The notes under the pieces are model-generated. The model was given only the letters and a program-made list of their open reading frames with translations, did no database searches and was not told the origin of the DNA. A DNA stretch of 64,000 nucleotides from Chryseobacterium aquifrigidense (lineage in GTDB: Bacteria > Bacteroidota > Bacteroidia > Flavobacteriales > Weeksellaceae), in assembly GCF_006716485.1 (NCBI RefSeq), contig NZ_VFPD01000002.1, positions 362,486 through 426,485 on the forward strand. Reading direction: 5' to 3'. Made by a program: the position numbers and the translations under genes. This document shows positions 18,461-26,728 of the stretch, in pieces (positions within the stretch are counted from its first letter, which is position 1; each line of letters begins with the position of its first letter).

Positions 18461-19063
18461 TTATTTTATTCCAAATTGCTGTACCATCCAGTGATTGGGA
18501 TGATTTTGGGTAAGATCCTGCCTCAAAGTTTCATCTTTTGTATTTAAATAACTGTAGACCTTTAAAGGAACAGAATCCGGATATTCTTTTAAACCGTTGG
18601 CAACCGTAATTTTTGCTTCTTCTTTTTTTGAGCCGCTCTCTAAGGCCTCTGCTTTAAAAATGTAAATAATTGCCGGGAGCTTTCCATATACTTCTTTTGT
18701 TTCACTTTCCAGAAGATGCATCGTTTCTATCTGAAACACAGGATTGGGGTTTTTCCCTTCTGCCACTGCCTGGCTGATATGCTGCTGATACATCAGAAAA
18801 AGATAAAGCAGATGCATATTTTTGGTACCTGGATCAGAAACTGCTTTTTGAAATTTGTGGGTAAACTCGGGAGTCATTTCATCATTGTCGGCCTGAAGAT
18901 TTTTTTGATAAAACTCATCCATCAGATCATACACCATCTTATCCTGAGTATCAATTTTTGACTGACTTTTTATTTTTTGTAAAATGCCTGCCATTGAATT
19001 GCCGGATTGTGCAAAAATGGAGACGCTGAGACATAGTAAAGTGCCGAGGATCAGTTTTTTCAT
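18461..19063 (-). CDS. Secreted protein of unknown function
   Basis: 200 aa with a signal peptide (MKKLILGTLLCLSVSIFAQ). The mature part is predicted largely helical and includes a segment (SGSKKEEAKITVANGLKEYPDS) that looks like a TPR-type helix pair. No family was recognised. It is the last gene of the minus-strand block 18.4-24.3 kb but has ordinary codon use, unlike the very A+T-rich genes upstream, so it may not belong functionally to that block. Confidence 0.75.
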   Translation of the reverse strand: MKKLILGTLLCLSVSIFAQSGNSMAGILQKIKSQSKIDTQDKMVYDLMDEFYQKNLQADNDEMTPEFTHKFQKAVSDPGTKNMHLLYLFLMYQQHISQAVAEGKNPNPVFQIETMHLLESETKEVYGKLPAIIYIFKAEALESGSKKEEAKITVANGLKEYPDSVPLKVYSYLNTKDETLRQDLTQNHPNHWMVQQFGIK

Positions 19064-19079
19064 GATATAGTCAGAATAA

Positions 19080-19457
19080 TTATATTGTGTTATTAAATAT
19101 AGTGATTTGTTCCGGAGAAAGTCTTATACCTGTTTTGTCAATTATTAATTTTCCAGTTAAATTAGTGACAGATTCTCCTTGATTAAAATAAAATTTATTA
19201 AATGAATAGGTAGAGTCTTTTTTATCTCTAGAAGCGTCTCCTTTATTCAAATTAAAATATTTATAATCATCCCTATTATAGAATTCATCTTTAATAGGAA
19301 TAAAATAATATTTTCCGATTACTTCCTCCAATTTAGGCTTATAGTCTGGTAGACTTATGATGTTTTCTTCTTCTTTTTTATCACCAAAACAACTCATAAG
19401 TACCGTAATTACTAAACCTATGAATAAAAATTTTAAAAGTTTATTGTTTCTGTGCAT
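19080..19457 (-). CDS. Small lipoprotein, shortened copy of the 21075-21590 protein
   Basis: 125 aa with a lipobox (VLMSC). Residues 20-110 are nearly identical to the lipoprotein at 21075-21590, also at DNA level. The copy carries two compensating indels (T6 for T7, plus a 5-base loss), turning GDTLFLEIKKDSTYS into GDASRDKKDSTYS. After the shared LSP it diverges and stops about 50 residues early, so it may be a decaying duplicate. Function is unknown; it sits in a suspected immunity array. Confidence 0.7.
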   Translation of the reverse strand: MHRNNKLLKFLFIGLVITVLMSCFGDKKEEENIISLPDYKPKLEEVIGKYYFIPIKDEFYNRDDYKYFNLNKGDASRDKKDSTYSFNKFYFNQGESVTNLTGKLIIDKTGIRLSPEQITIFNNTI

Positions 19458-19463
19458 GTGAAA

Positions 19464-19952
19464 CTACTTCATTTTTTTCAAAAATAGTCTGTATTCGTAG
19501 TTACTATAATTTTCAATATTGAGATGATTATAAAAATATATATCTTTCTTAGATTGAACAAACCCTTGTAAATTAGTGGAATTTTCTGGAAAAGGAATAA
19601 ATACTTTATCAAGTTCATCCAAATTTTTTACAATTTTCCCATGATAATTATCTACTCTAATCAATTTATCATGATAAAAATGGTTAAAAATAAAAGTAGA
19701 GTCAGCCTTAATCTCTAATATTATAGAATCTCCCTTTTTTAAACCAAAGGTTTTAAAGTTAGGATAATCATTATCATTAATACTAGGAATAAAAAAATAT
19801 TTTCCAGAAGACTGACTAAGAGAGAATCTATTAGGTTTTAAATCATAAATATTTTCTTTCTCACTATTTTTTTTATCATTAGAACAATCTACAATTGTCA
19901 TCATTGAAACACTTACAAATATTAATTTTAAAAACTTATTGCTTCTGTCCAT
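19464..19952 (-). CDS. Small lipoprotein, distant paralogue of the same family
   Basis: 162 aa. Signal peptide with a VDC lipobox-like cysteine at residue 23. It shares the layout of the neighbouring family: a short linker, then SGKYFFIP (compare GKYYFIP), GLKKGDSIILEIKADSTFIFNHFY (compare the KKGDTLFLEIKKDSTYSFNKFY region), and a C-terminal YEYRLFLKK (compare YYITYKK). It is therefore a third, diverged member. Function unknown; possible periplasmic immunity protein by context. Confidence 0.75.
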   Translation of the reverse strand: MDRSNKFLKLIFVSVSMMTIVDCSNDKKNSEKENIYDLKPNRFSLSQSSGKYFFIPSINDNDYPNFKTFGLKKGDSIILEIKADSTFIFNHFYHDKLIRVDNYHGKIVKNLDELDKVFIPFPENSTNLQGFVQSKKDIYFYNHLNIENYSNYEYRLFLKKMK

Positions 19953-20082
19953 GTGATTATATTTGGTTTGTGTTAAGAGAAAAACAAAATGTTATTCCAA
20001 AAGTGTAGAAATGATGATTTGCTCCCTGAGATTACTAATGGTCAAAAGCAATAATTTAATATCGATACAAGTTTACTAATTT

Positions 20083-20550
20083 CTAATATTCTAGTTTCTT
20101 GTTTTCTTTTACCTTTCTTTTATAATACTTTTGAACTATTTTATTAAGTTCTTTACTCTCATAAAAGCTTAAACAGGTAGAAATAATAAAATTTTTACCC
20201 TTTATTTCATTCTCGTTTTCATGAAGCATGTATACAGGAGGAAGATTAGAGATTATTTGCTTTGCTAAACTATTTTGTATTGTATCTTCTGTAATAAAAG
20301 GTTCATCAGAAGGAGTAAATAAATCTTTCTCTGCCATTAATTTTCCAATTTTAAAATTAATATCCTTTCCATATCCATGTTGTAGACATTTATAAAAGAC
20401 AGCATCCTTAAATCTTTTGGTATAAAAATCCTTTTCATTGCCTTTGTGTTTTCTATCACTTCGATAGCTGAATTGTGGTCTTTCATTGATTGAACATGAA
20501 CAAATTAGTAAAAAGGAAACGATAGGTATGATTAATTTTAGATTATTCAT
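20083..20550 (-). CDS. Lipoprotein resembling Tai4-type amidase immunity proteins
   Basis: 155 aa; signal peptide ending at LICSCS. The mature part has the pattern FKDAVFYKCLQHGYGKD and, near the C-terminus, CLSFYESKELNKIVQKYY. A conserved Cys-Leu-x-x-Tyr-x-Ser-Lys-Glu-Leu followed by a Tyr is what I remember of the Tai4 family, which protects the periplasm from type VI amidase effectors. Resemblance only; no effector amidase is adjacent. It forms a tandem pair with the next gene upstream. Confidence 0.65.
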   Translation of the reverse strand: MNNLKLIIPIVSFLLICSCSINERPQFSYRSDRKHKGNEKDFYTKRFKDAVFYKCLQHGYGKDINFKIGKLMAEKDLFTPSDEPFITEDTIQNSLAKQIISNLPPVYMLHENENEIKGKNFIISTCLSFYESKELNKIVQKYYKRKVKENKKLEY

Positions 20551-20568
20551 TTCTATTATCTTTACTAA

Positions 20569-21009
20569 TTAAAAAGATGGGTTTTTTGAAAGAATTAACA
20601 AATCTAAATCTTTGACCTTCTTATATTTATTAATATACTTAGTAGCAAACTTATCCAGTTCTTTACTTTTATAAACATACAAGCAATTTCCAAATACAAT
20701 TTTCCCTGCTTTTGCTTCAGAGACCTTACCGATTGATTCCATTGAATCTTCTTTCATTTTATTTATTTTAGGGGTCAAAAAAGAATCTATCTCATCATCA
20801 AATAAGGCTATTGCAACAGGGTCATAGAGTGTCTTATCTATATCATATATTTTATTTACGAGGTCTTTATTCTGATAACCTTTCAATAGACATTTTTGTA
20901 AAGTTCTATCTTTGAAATTTTGTACTGTCAACTCTTCTTTAAATCCTAGTTTATTAACGGTACATGAGATCATAAAGCATCCTGTAATTGTTATCGCTAA
21001 TTTTTTCAT
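20569..21009 (-). CDS. Lipoprotein resembling Tai4-type amidase immunity proteins (second copy)
   Basis: 146 aa; lipobox at FMISC. It shares with its downstream neighbour FKDRTLQKCLLKGYQNKD and CLYVYKSKELDKFATKYI at equivalent positions, so the two are diverged paralogues 18 bp apart. Same Tai4-like Cys...Tyr-x-Ser-Lys-Glu-Leu pattern. Predicted periplasmic. The immunity role is inferred from the pattern and the array context. Confidence 0.65.
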   Translation of the reverse strand: MKKLAITITGCFMISCTVNKLGFKEELTVQNFKDRTLQKCLLKGYQNKDLVNKIYDIDKTLYDPVAIALFDDEIDSFLTPKINKMKEDSMESIGKVSEAKAGKIVFGNCLYVYKSKELDKFATKYINKYKKVKDLDLLILSKNPSF

Positions 21010-21074
21010 ATAAATTTATTTATTGATTCATCGTCAAATAAAGTCATTGCAAAGGAGTTGTAGGGTATATAAGA

Positions 21075-21590
21075 TTACTTCACTTTTTTATACGTGATAT
21101 AGTATTCAAATTCTGTTGGGTCGGTTGGGCTATTAATACCGTAATAATAATGGAGTCCTAATTTTTTGGACTTTTTAAATCCTAATAAATAGATAGTTGC
21201 ATTTTTAACATCAGAGCTTGGAGAAAGGCTTACACCTGTTTTGTCAATTATTAATTTTCCAGTTAAATTAGTAACAGATTCTCCTTGATTAAAATAAAAT
21301 TTATTAAATGAATAGGTAGAGTCTTTTTTTATCTCTAGAAATAAAGTGTCTCCTTTCTTCAAATTAAAATATTTATAATCATCCCTATTATAGAATTCAT
21401 CTTTAATAGGAATAAAATAATATTTTCCGATTGCTTCCTCCAATTTAGGCTTATAGTCTGGTAGACTTATGATGTTTTCTTCTTCTTTTTTATCACCAAA
21501 ACAACTCATAAGTGTTGTGATTATTACACCTTGCTTAAATCTGTATATACATTTCATCTTGCTGCAATGCAGTATACTATTAATTTTCAT
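21075..21590 (-). CDS. Small lipoprotein, full-length copy of the duplicated family
   Basis: 171 aa from the ATG at 21590, or 160 aa from the ATG at 21557 (MKCIYRFKQGVIITT, a more normal signal peptide). Lipobox TLMSC. It holds the intact version of the region copied at 19080-19457, and continues with KNATIYLLGFKKSKKLGLHYYYGINS and EFEYYITYKK. Predicted beta-rich. From 21590 it would overlap the preceding gene by 11 bp. No function recognised; candidate immunity lipoprotein by context. Confidence 0.75.
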   Translation of the reverse strand: MKINSILHCSKMKCIYRFKQGVIITTLMSCFGDKKEEENIISLPDYKPKLEEAIGKYYFIPIKDEFYNRDDYKYFNLKKGDTLFLEIKKDSTYSFNKFYFNQGESVTNLTGKLIIDKTGVSLSPSSDVKNATIYLLGFKKSKKLGLHYYYGINSPTDPTEFEYYITYKKVK

Positions 21591-22014
21591 TTATTGATGT
21601 TGCATCACTGACGATTTGAGTAAAATTTGGATGCTTAATATAAATTTTACCTTTTCCATCAAAAAACTTGAATTCTATTTCGGATATTCTTTGTTCGTAC
21701 AAGTCAGTTTCCTCATCATAAGTCAAAACTTTATATTTTAGATTACAATTGTTCATATTTTTAAAATCGCAAATTAAGTTTTCAATTATTTTGAATCGAA
21801 TAAATAGCTCTTCTTTTTCTTTATGTATAATCTTTAAATCAATTATACCATTTTGAATATTATATTTAATAGGAGCATACCATTTGTCTCCATCAATAGG
21901 AATTGTAGAAGCAAAATATGTTAAGTTTTTAGGACAATTATTTTCTATAGTTTGACAAAATAATGATTGCCAAACCGAAAATATGGTAATAATTATAAAT
22001 AATTTTTTAAACAT
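21580..22014 (-). CDS. Secreted protein of unknown function
   Basis: 144 aa with a cleavable signal peptide (MFKKLFIIITIFSVWQSLFCQ). The mature part is beta-rich (YAPIKYNIQNGIIDLKIIHKEK, LKYKVLTYDEETDLY). No family was recognised. It is 4 bp from the preceding membrane-protein gene and overlaps the next lipoprotein gene, so the array is probably one transcript. Confidence 0.7.
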   Translation of the reverse strand: MFKKLFIIITIFSVWQSLFCQTIENNCPKNLTYFASTIPIDGDKWYAPIKYNIQNGIIDLKIIHKEKEELFIRFKIIENLICDFKNMNNCNLKYKVLTYDEETDLYEQRISEIEFKFFDGKGKIYIKHPNFTQIVSDATSINEN

Positions 22015-22018
22015 TATT

Positions 22019-22441
22019 TTAAGTTACTTTAATCCATTTTTTAAACGAGTACCAATTTAGTAATCCAATTAAAATTGTTATGAAAATAAATAAATAATTA
22101 AAATGACTTTTACCTAAAAAATGAATTGTCAATAAATATATTGTTACAGGATAAAATATGTGTAACCAAAATTTATTACCAAACCTTGTAATGATTAAAT
22201 ATAATATTAAATATAATGGTAAATAAAATATAATCGGTAAAAATAAAAAATCGTAAATGAAGATTAATTGAAGTAAAAAATTATAAGAATAATTACTTTC
22301 TTGTAAGTTATATAATTTGTATAGTTTTATGTCACTCTCAGAATTAAATAAATATCCTAGAATTAATTGCATCAAGTTTTTAGCTATAATTCCAAAATAC
22401 ATAATAAGTATAATTTTTAATATATTATTTAATATTTTCAT
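22019..22441 (-). CDS. Small integral membrane protein
   Basis: 140 aa with four hydrophobic segments and a very high Ile/Leu/Phe/Tyr content (for example FLFLPIIFYLPLYLILYLII). It follows the 629-aa lipoprotein by 9 bp, the position at which an immunity gene of a polymorphic toxin would be expected; membrane immunity proteins are usual for pore- or membrane-acting toxins. No family was recognised. The function is inferred from position only. Confidence 0.7.
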   Translation of the reverse strand: MKILNNILKIILIMYFGIIAKNLMQLILGYLFNSESDIKLYKLYNLQESNYSYNFLLQLIFIYDFLFLPIIFYLPLYLILYLIITRFGNKFWLHIFYPVTIYLLTIHFLGKSHFNYLFIFITILIGLLNWYSFKKWIKVT

Positions 22442-22450
22442 AGATATTTA

Positions 22451-24340
22451 TTAATGACAGCCTAAAGAACTTAAAGGGGCTTTCCCTTTCAAGTAGTTTT
22501 TGATTTTTGTATAATCTGGTCTATATGTTTTCTCAGGAAGTTTATTAGCATTTCCATTTCTATCATTTATATATTTTGACAGTTTATCTTGCATACCTTT
22601 CCATAATTGGTCAGCTCCAAAAAAAGCAGAACTCTCAATTAAATAGTTGGCAAGGTTAGGTGTACTTGTTGCTATTTGAGACACTCTGTCAACACCCCTC
22701 GTAAATATATACATTGAATTATCGTTTGGATTGACATAATATCCAAACAATCTGTTTCCTGAAACAGGATGAATGCCATCATAACCTATGCTCATGGGAG
22801 CTTTTATTGTTGAAAATACCCATGCTTTAGGACCGAAGCCACTACAAATCACTGTACCATCGTTAATTGGAATTTCAATATGAATAAGTGAACCTAAAGG
22901 ATTTGATGAGTTCCATAAAGTGGTATCATTAATACCATAATAGCTGTCAACAATCGGAGTGAATTTTTCTGCAAATAAATTTAAGTTAAGTCTAAAGAAA
23001 TTAAAAAATTCTTCAGGAGTATATTTTTGAGTACTATTTGGTTTATTCGGTAGTGAATTAATCTGTATTGGAAATAAATCCATATTTATTTTAGTACTGG
23101 CACCGTCGTCTAAATTGGTAATTTGCCAATTACTCCACCAGCTGGTTTGATTTTTTATATTTTGTAATTTATCCTTTACTGATTGAGGAACATTATGTTG
23201 AGCTACTGTTTGCCAATTATCCAATTCACTGCATGGAATATCTAATAATAAATTAGAATTTTGAATTATAGCATCATTTAAATCTTTTTGCCTGATAAAA
23301 ATTTGTTCTGCATTCAAAGTGTCTGAATTTTCCTGTAAAAATTTGTCTGCAAAGGTTAACATAGGTTCAAAATTTTTCCACTTAATAATAAATGTTTCAT
23401 TTGAATTTATATTTTGAATTAGATATTGAATGGCACCATGTAATATCTTATCCTTATTCCCATATAAATTATTATAAAAATAAGAAAGCAATTGTCCTCC
23501 AATATATTGATTATTTTGAATATAAGTATATTCTTCTGCGGAAAGTTCTGAAAATCCAGCTTCGTTCAGCATATAATTAAAGCTATCCTGGATAGACATT
23601 TCATTAGTTGTGGTTCCACTATTTCCACTGCTGTCACCACCATCATACATTCCCATATTGGGAAATCCTTTTGGAGGTTGTCCGCCACTTGGGCAAACCT
23701 CTGTAATTTCTACAACGTAATAAGGTTTTTCACTTGCGGTACATTGTGAGTATTCAGAGGGTGTGTGATGTTCCCCGTTACACTCTACCTCAATAAGCCT
23801 GATGCTTAATGAGCAATCGATCTTATTCGCAAATGTTTTTGCTGCTGTTGCTTTATCGGGGAGTGGTGCGCCATTGGAGAGTTCTTTGGTTCCCATGGGT
23901 CTGCCATCCAGTGTCGTATATTCTACCGTACCTGTAAAATTATCAATCTGATAGTTTTTTGTTAGGTCTGCAGGTTTATATTTTGCGATAAAGCCTATAC
24001 TTTTATTTTCATTATCAATACTATACACTAAAACATCTGATGATCTGTCCAAGTTTCTGATGACGGTACTATAAGAAGTTACATTATGTTGTGTAATTAC
24101 TGTTACTGTGGCATCATCAGGTAAAGAAGAGAAACAATCCTCTTTTTTACCATGTGTATGTGGAGGACCGTTTTTTATCCCGGTAATATACGTTTTGAAG
24201 GCTAAGGCTTCTTTTAGTTTAATAGTTTTTCTGAAATCTGATTGAGTAATGTTGGTGTCCGTTTCATTGGTGAGTTCAGTTCTACAGCTGAATATAATGG
24301 ACATGATTGCCATTAGGATAAGCAAATTAATTTTTTTCAT
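22451..24340 (-). CDS. 629-aa lipoprotein, candidate polymorphic toxin
   Basis: Lipoprotein signal peptide (IMSIIFSC). The N-terminal 230 residues form a Cys-containing domain (HTHGKKEDCFSSLPDDATV, CNGEHHTPSEYSQC) followed by a Gly/Ser/Thr-rich hinge (GGDSSGNSGTTT, about residues 232-245). A large helical C-terminal region ends with LFGYYVNPNDNSMYIFTRGVDR and GADQLWKGMQDKLSKYI, which looks like a separate domain. An anchored N-terminus, flexible hinge, distinct C-terminal domain and downstream small membrane protein is the layout of a surface-exposed polymorphic toxin, but no toxin family was recognised. Confidence 0.7.
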   Translation of the reverse strand: MKKINLLILMAIMSIIFSCRTELTNETDTNITQSDFRKTIKLKEALAFKTYITGIKNGPPHTHGKKEDCFSSLPDDATVTVITQHNVTSYSTVIRNLDRSSDVLVYSIDNENKSIGFIAKYKPADLTKNYQIDNFTGTVEYTTLDGRPMGTKELSNGAPLPDKATAAKTFANKIDCSLSIRLIEVECNGEHHTPSEYSQCTASEKPYYVVEITEVCPSGGQPPKGFPNMGMYDGGDSSGNSGTTTNEMSIQDSFNYMLNEAGFSELSAEEYTYIQNNQYIGGQLLSYFYNNLYGNKDKILHGAIQYLIQNINSNETFIIKWKNFEPMLTFADKFLQENSDTLNAEQIFIRQKDLNDAIIQNSNLLLDIPCSELDNWQTVAQHNVPQSVKDKLQNIKNQTSWWSNWQITNLDDGASTKINMDLFPIQINSLPNKPNSTQKYTPEEFFNFFRLNLNLFAEKFTPIVDSYYGINDTTLWNSSNPLGSLIHIEIPINDGTVICSGFGPKAWVFSTIKAPMSIGYDGIHPVSGNRLFGYYVNPNDNSMYIFTRGVDRVSQIATSTPNLANYLIESSAFFGADQLWKGMQDKLSKYINDRNGNANKLPEKTYRPDYTKIKNYLKGKAPLSSLGCH

Positions 24341-24820
24341 TTGTGTAATTTTGTGTTTTTAAATTCTTATTACAAGAATAATTTTTTTTAATCAATTAAC
24401 AATACATTTTTTTTAAATATTTTTAAACCCTTAGGAATGCAGTGGATAGCAAAGTGTCTCATAGTAATTAATGTTACCTCGTTTTGTTACAAACAGACCT
24501 GTGAGATACTTTTGGAGAACTCATGTGGTTTCCGACAGCTTGCAGGAATCTTTCGGATATCTGCTTAAATCTCCCGCAGCTAGTTTTAAATCTCCGGACA
24601 CCTCTGGAAGACTAAAATACTGTTGTTTGTAACTTCCGGAGGAATCATGCAGCTTACAAACAGCTTTGTTTTGCATTCAGGAGAATTCTACAAATGATAT
24701 TATTAAGATCATTGTAATTTATGGGAGATTGGCAGGTTGTTTTTAGAAAAATTATTAAATTTAATGCCTCAAAATCAAGCGGGAATTTCAAGTAGATCTA
24801 ATGAATTTCTTCTGAAAAAT
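24341..24820. other. Non-coding region upstream of coaX
   Basis: About 480 bases without a supportable gene between divergent genes. The left part is A+T-rich and should carry the promoter of the 629-aa lipoprotein. The right part has richer sequence with short direct repeats (TTAAATCTCC at about 24568 and 24588) and a short dyad (TCCGA...TCGGA around 24532-24560). GTTACAAACA near 24487 has an inverted partner TGTTTGTAAC near 24625. This could be a degenerate repeat or an undetected RNA; nothing firm can be said. Confidence 0.4.
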
Positions 24821-25585
24821 ATGTCAATGAATTCAATTGTAATAAACGTAGGAAACAGCAATATCAGATTTGGTCTTTTCAATGGGGATAATTGTGATAT
24901 TTCGTGGGTAATTAATACAAAGCCTTACAGAACGGCAGATGAACTTTATGTACAGATGCTGATGCTCTATCAAACCTATAAAATTGATCCCAAAGAGATT
25001 GATAGGGTAATTATAGGATCCGTAGTACCTCAGCTTACCAAAGTCATGAGCTCCGGGATCAAAAAAATCCACGGAACAACTCCAGTGATTGTTGACAGAA
25101 ATACTCCTTCCGGAGTACAGGCAAAATCCAAGCAGATGGGAACCGATATCTATGCAAACCTGGTGGCTGCACACAATTTGTACCCGAACAGAAAGAAGAT
25201 TGTCATAGATTTCGGAACAGCCCTTACCGCAAGCTGTGTCGCTGAAACAGGAGAAACTTTAGGGGTAATTATTGCTCCGGGAATTGTGACGTCTCTGAAT
25301 TCACTGATTAACCAGACCGCACAACTTCCGGATATAGAACTGAAGAAGCCAAAATCTGTTTTGGGACTGGATACGGTAACCTGCATGCAGAGCGGTATGG
25401 TATATGGCTTTCTTGGGATGGTAGAAGGTTTTGTAACCCGTATCAATGAGGAAGTGAATGACGATTGTTTTGTAGTGGCAACAGGAGGGGTTTCCCATGT
25501 TTACAAGCCTCTTACGGATAAGATTCATGTGATGGACAGGCTTCACACCCTGAAAGGTCTTTATTTCCTGGGTAAAGATTTATAA
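24821..25585 (+). CDS. coaX: Type III pantothenate kinase
   Basis: Phosphorylates pantothenate in the first step of CoA synthesis; CoaX-type enzymes belong to the ASKHA fold and are the usual form in Bacteroidota. Motifs: VINVGNSNIRFGLF (phosphate 1), IIGSVVPQL, TPSGVQAKSKQMGTDIYANLVAA with the pantothenate/dimer region, and VIDFGTALTASCV (phosphate 2). ATGs at 24821 and 24827 (MNSIVINVGN) are both possible; I favour one of these over the longer frame beginning with TTG at 24737. About 253 aa, the normal length. Confidence 0.93.
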   Translation: MSMNSIVINVGNSNIRFGLFNGDNCDISWVINTKPYRTADELYVQMLMLYQTYKIDPKEIDRVIIGSVVPQLTKVMSSGIKKIHGTTPVIVDRNTPSGVQAKSKQMGTDIYANLVAAHNLYPNRKKIVIDFGTALTASCVAETGETLGVIIAPGIVTSLNSLINQTAQLPDIELKKPKSVLGLDTVTCMQSGMVYGFLGMVEGFVTRINEEVNDDCFVVATGGVSHVYKPLTDKIHVMDRLHTLKGLYFLGKDL

Positions 25586-25656
25586 ATTAAAGAGTAAGAG
25601 TCAGATTGAATCCGGATAAATATCTTCATCATGACCTCAACCCTAATTTTAGTATA

Positions 25657-26187
25657 ATGAACAAGTTTCCTGTAATAGAAACCGAAAGATTGGTGCTTTC
25701 GCAGCTGGAAGAAAGAGATATTCCTTTTATTGTTGAATATCTTCAGCATAGAATTTTTTCTGATCTTACTTCCAATATTCCTTATCCATACGTGGAAAAT
25801 GATGCCAGATCCTGGGTTAAAATGTCAAAAGAAGCTTTTGATAACAATGCCGGATACACGTTTGCGATCCGGAATAAAGAAGATCAAATTATAGGAGCTA
25901 TCGGACTGCATGACAGGGATGATGACAAGGCCGAACTCGGCTACTGGATAGGAATTCCTTATTGGAACAAGGGGTACGTTACTGAAGCTGCGGAAGCAAT
26001 CGTAAATTTTGGCCTTAATGAAATGAAGTTTAACAAAATTTTTGCTACCCATTTCCTTCACAACCCGGCATCCGGGAGAATTATGGAGAAGATAGGAATG
26101 GAGCAGGAGGCGATATTAAAACAGGAGATGAAGAAGGATGGTGAATATTTTGATATTGTGAGGTATTGTATTTTGAAAACTGATTAG
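25657..26187 (+). CDS. GNAT-family N-acetyltransferase (RimJ/RimL type)
   Basis: 176 aa from the ATG at 25657 (MNKFPVIETERLVLSQL, the typical RimJ/L opening ETERLxL). The acetyl-CoA-binding region reads ELGYWIGIPYWNKGYVTEA, with the family's W/KGY/T signature, followed by NPASGRIMEKIGM, the conserved 'N-x-A-S-x-x-V-x-E-K' segment. The substrate is unknown; relatives acetylate ribosomal protein N-termini, amino groups or small molecules. The upstream TTG at 25606 is less likely. It ends in a shared terminator with tadA. Confidence 0.88.
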   Translation: MNKFPVIETERLVLSQLEERDIPFIVEYLQHRIFSDLTSNIPYPYVENDARSWVKMSKEAFDNNAGYTFAIRNKEDQIIGAIGLHDRDDDKAELGYWIGIPYWNKGYVTEAAEAIVNFGLNEMKFNKIFATHFLHNPASGRIMEKIGMEQEAILKQEMKKDGEYFDIVRYCILKTD

Positions 26188-26211
26188 AAAGAATAGTACT
26201 TTTATAAAACA

Positions 26212-26246
26212 AAAAGCCAGGGAATATTCAATATCCTCTGGCTTTT
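26212..26246. terminator. Bidirectional terminator
   Basis: AAAAGCCAG / CTGGCTTTT stem with a further partially paired interior, between the convergent acetyltransferase and tadA genes. Confidence 0.75.
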
Positions 26247-26295
26247 CTATACTATTATCAGTGAATTTGCTGGTAAATTTTTCTAAAGGCTGAAA

Positions 26296-26727
26296 TTATC
26301 TTTTACTCTTAAAAAAGTCTTTAACAATAGAAGAGCATTCTGTCTCCATAATCCCCGTTATAATTTCTGTTTTCGGATGCAGAGAAAGGTGTTTATTGAT
26401 AAAACCTCTTTGTTCATCCCGTGCTCCAATCACTACTTTCGAGATTTGAGACCAGGAAAGTGCGCCTGAGCACATCACACATGGTTCCATGGTTACATAA
26501 AGGGTGCAGTCTTTAAGGTATTTTCCTCCCAGGAAGTTGGCCGCGGAGGTGATAGCCTGCATTTCTGCATGGGCGGTAACGTCGTTCAGTGTTTCGGTGA
26601 GATTGTGGGCTCTTGCAATAATTCTGTTGTTTGAAACCACAATACATCCAATAGGAACTTCATCTTTTTCTAAAGCGGCTTCTGCTTCCTGCAGCGCCAT
26701 TTTCATGTAATATTCGTCGGTAAACAT
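26296..26727 (-). CDS. tadA: tRNA-specific adenosine deaminase
   Basis: Zinc deaminase converting A34 to inosine in tRNA(Arg). 143 aa from the ATG at 26727 (MFTDEYYMKMAL). Zinc/catalytic motifs: HAE in VTAHAEMQAI and PCxxC in MEPCVMCSGAL. The TadA-type ARDEQRGFINKHLSL loop distinguishes it from cytidine and guanine deaminases. The frame is open three codons further to a TTG, but the ATG follows the upstream stop by one base and is preferred. Confidence 0.9.
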   Translation of the reverse strand: MFTDEYYMKMALQEAEAALEKDEVPIGCIVVSNNRIIARAHNLTETLNDVTAHAEMQAITSAANFLGGKYLKDCTLYVTMEPCVMCSGALSWSQISKVVIGARDEQRGFINKHLSLHPKTEIITGIMETECSSIVKDFFKSKR

Positions 26728-26728
26728 A

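Noticed and set aside
24484..24492. TTGTTACAA half-site matching the S24 operator upstream of coaX
   Set aside because: Only one half is present and the inverted partner is 130 bp away and imperfect; probably coincidence.
24341..24820. Structured RNA or riboswitch upstream of coaX
   Set aside because: Short dyads and repeats are present but no recognised riboswitch signature; listed as non-coding only.
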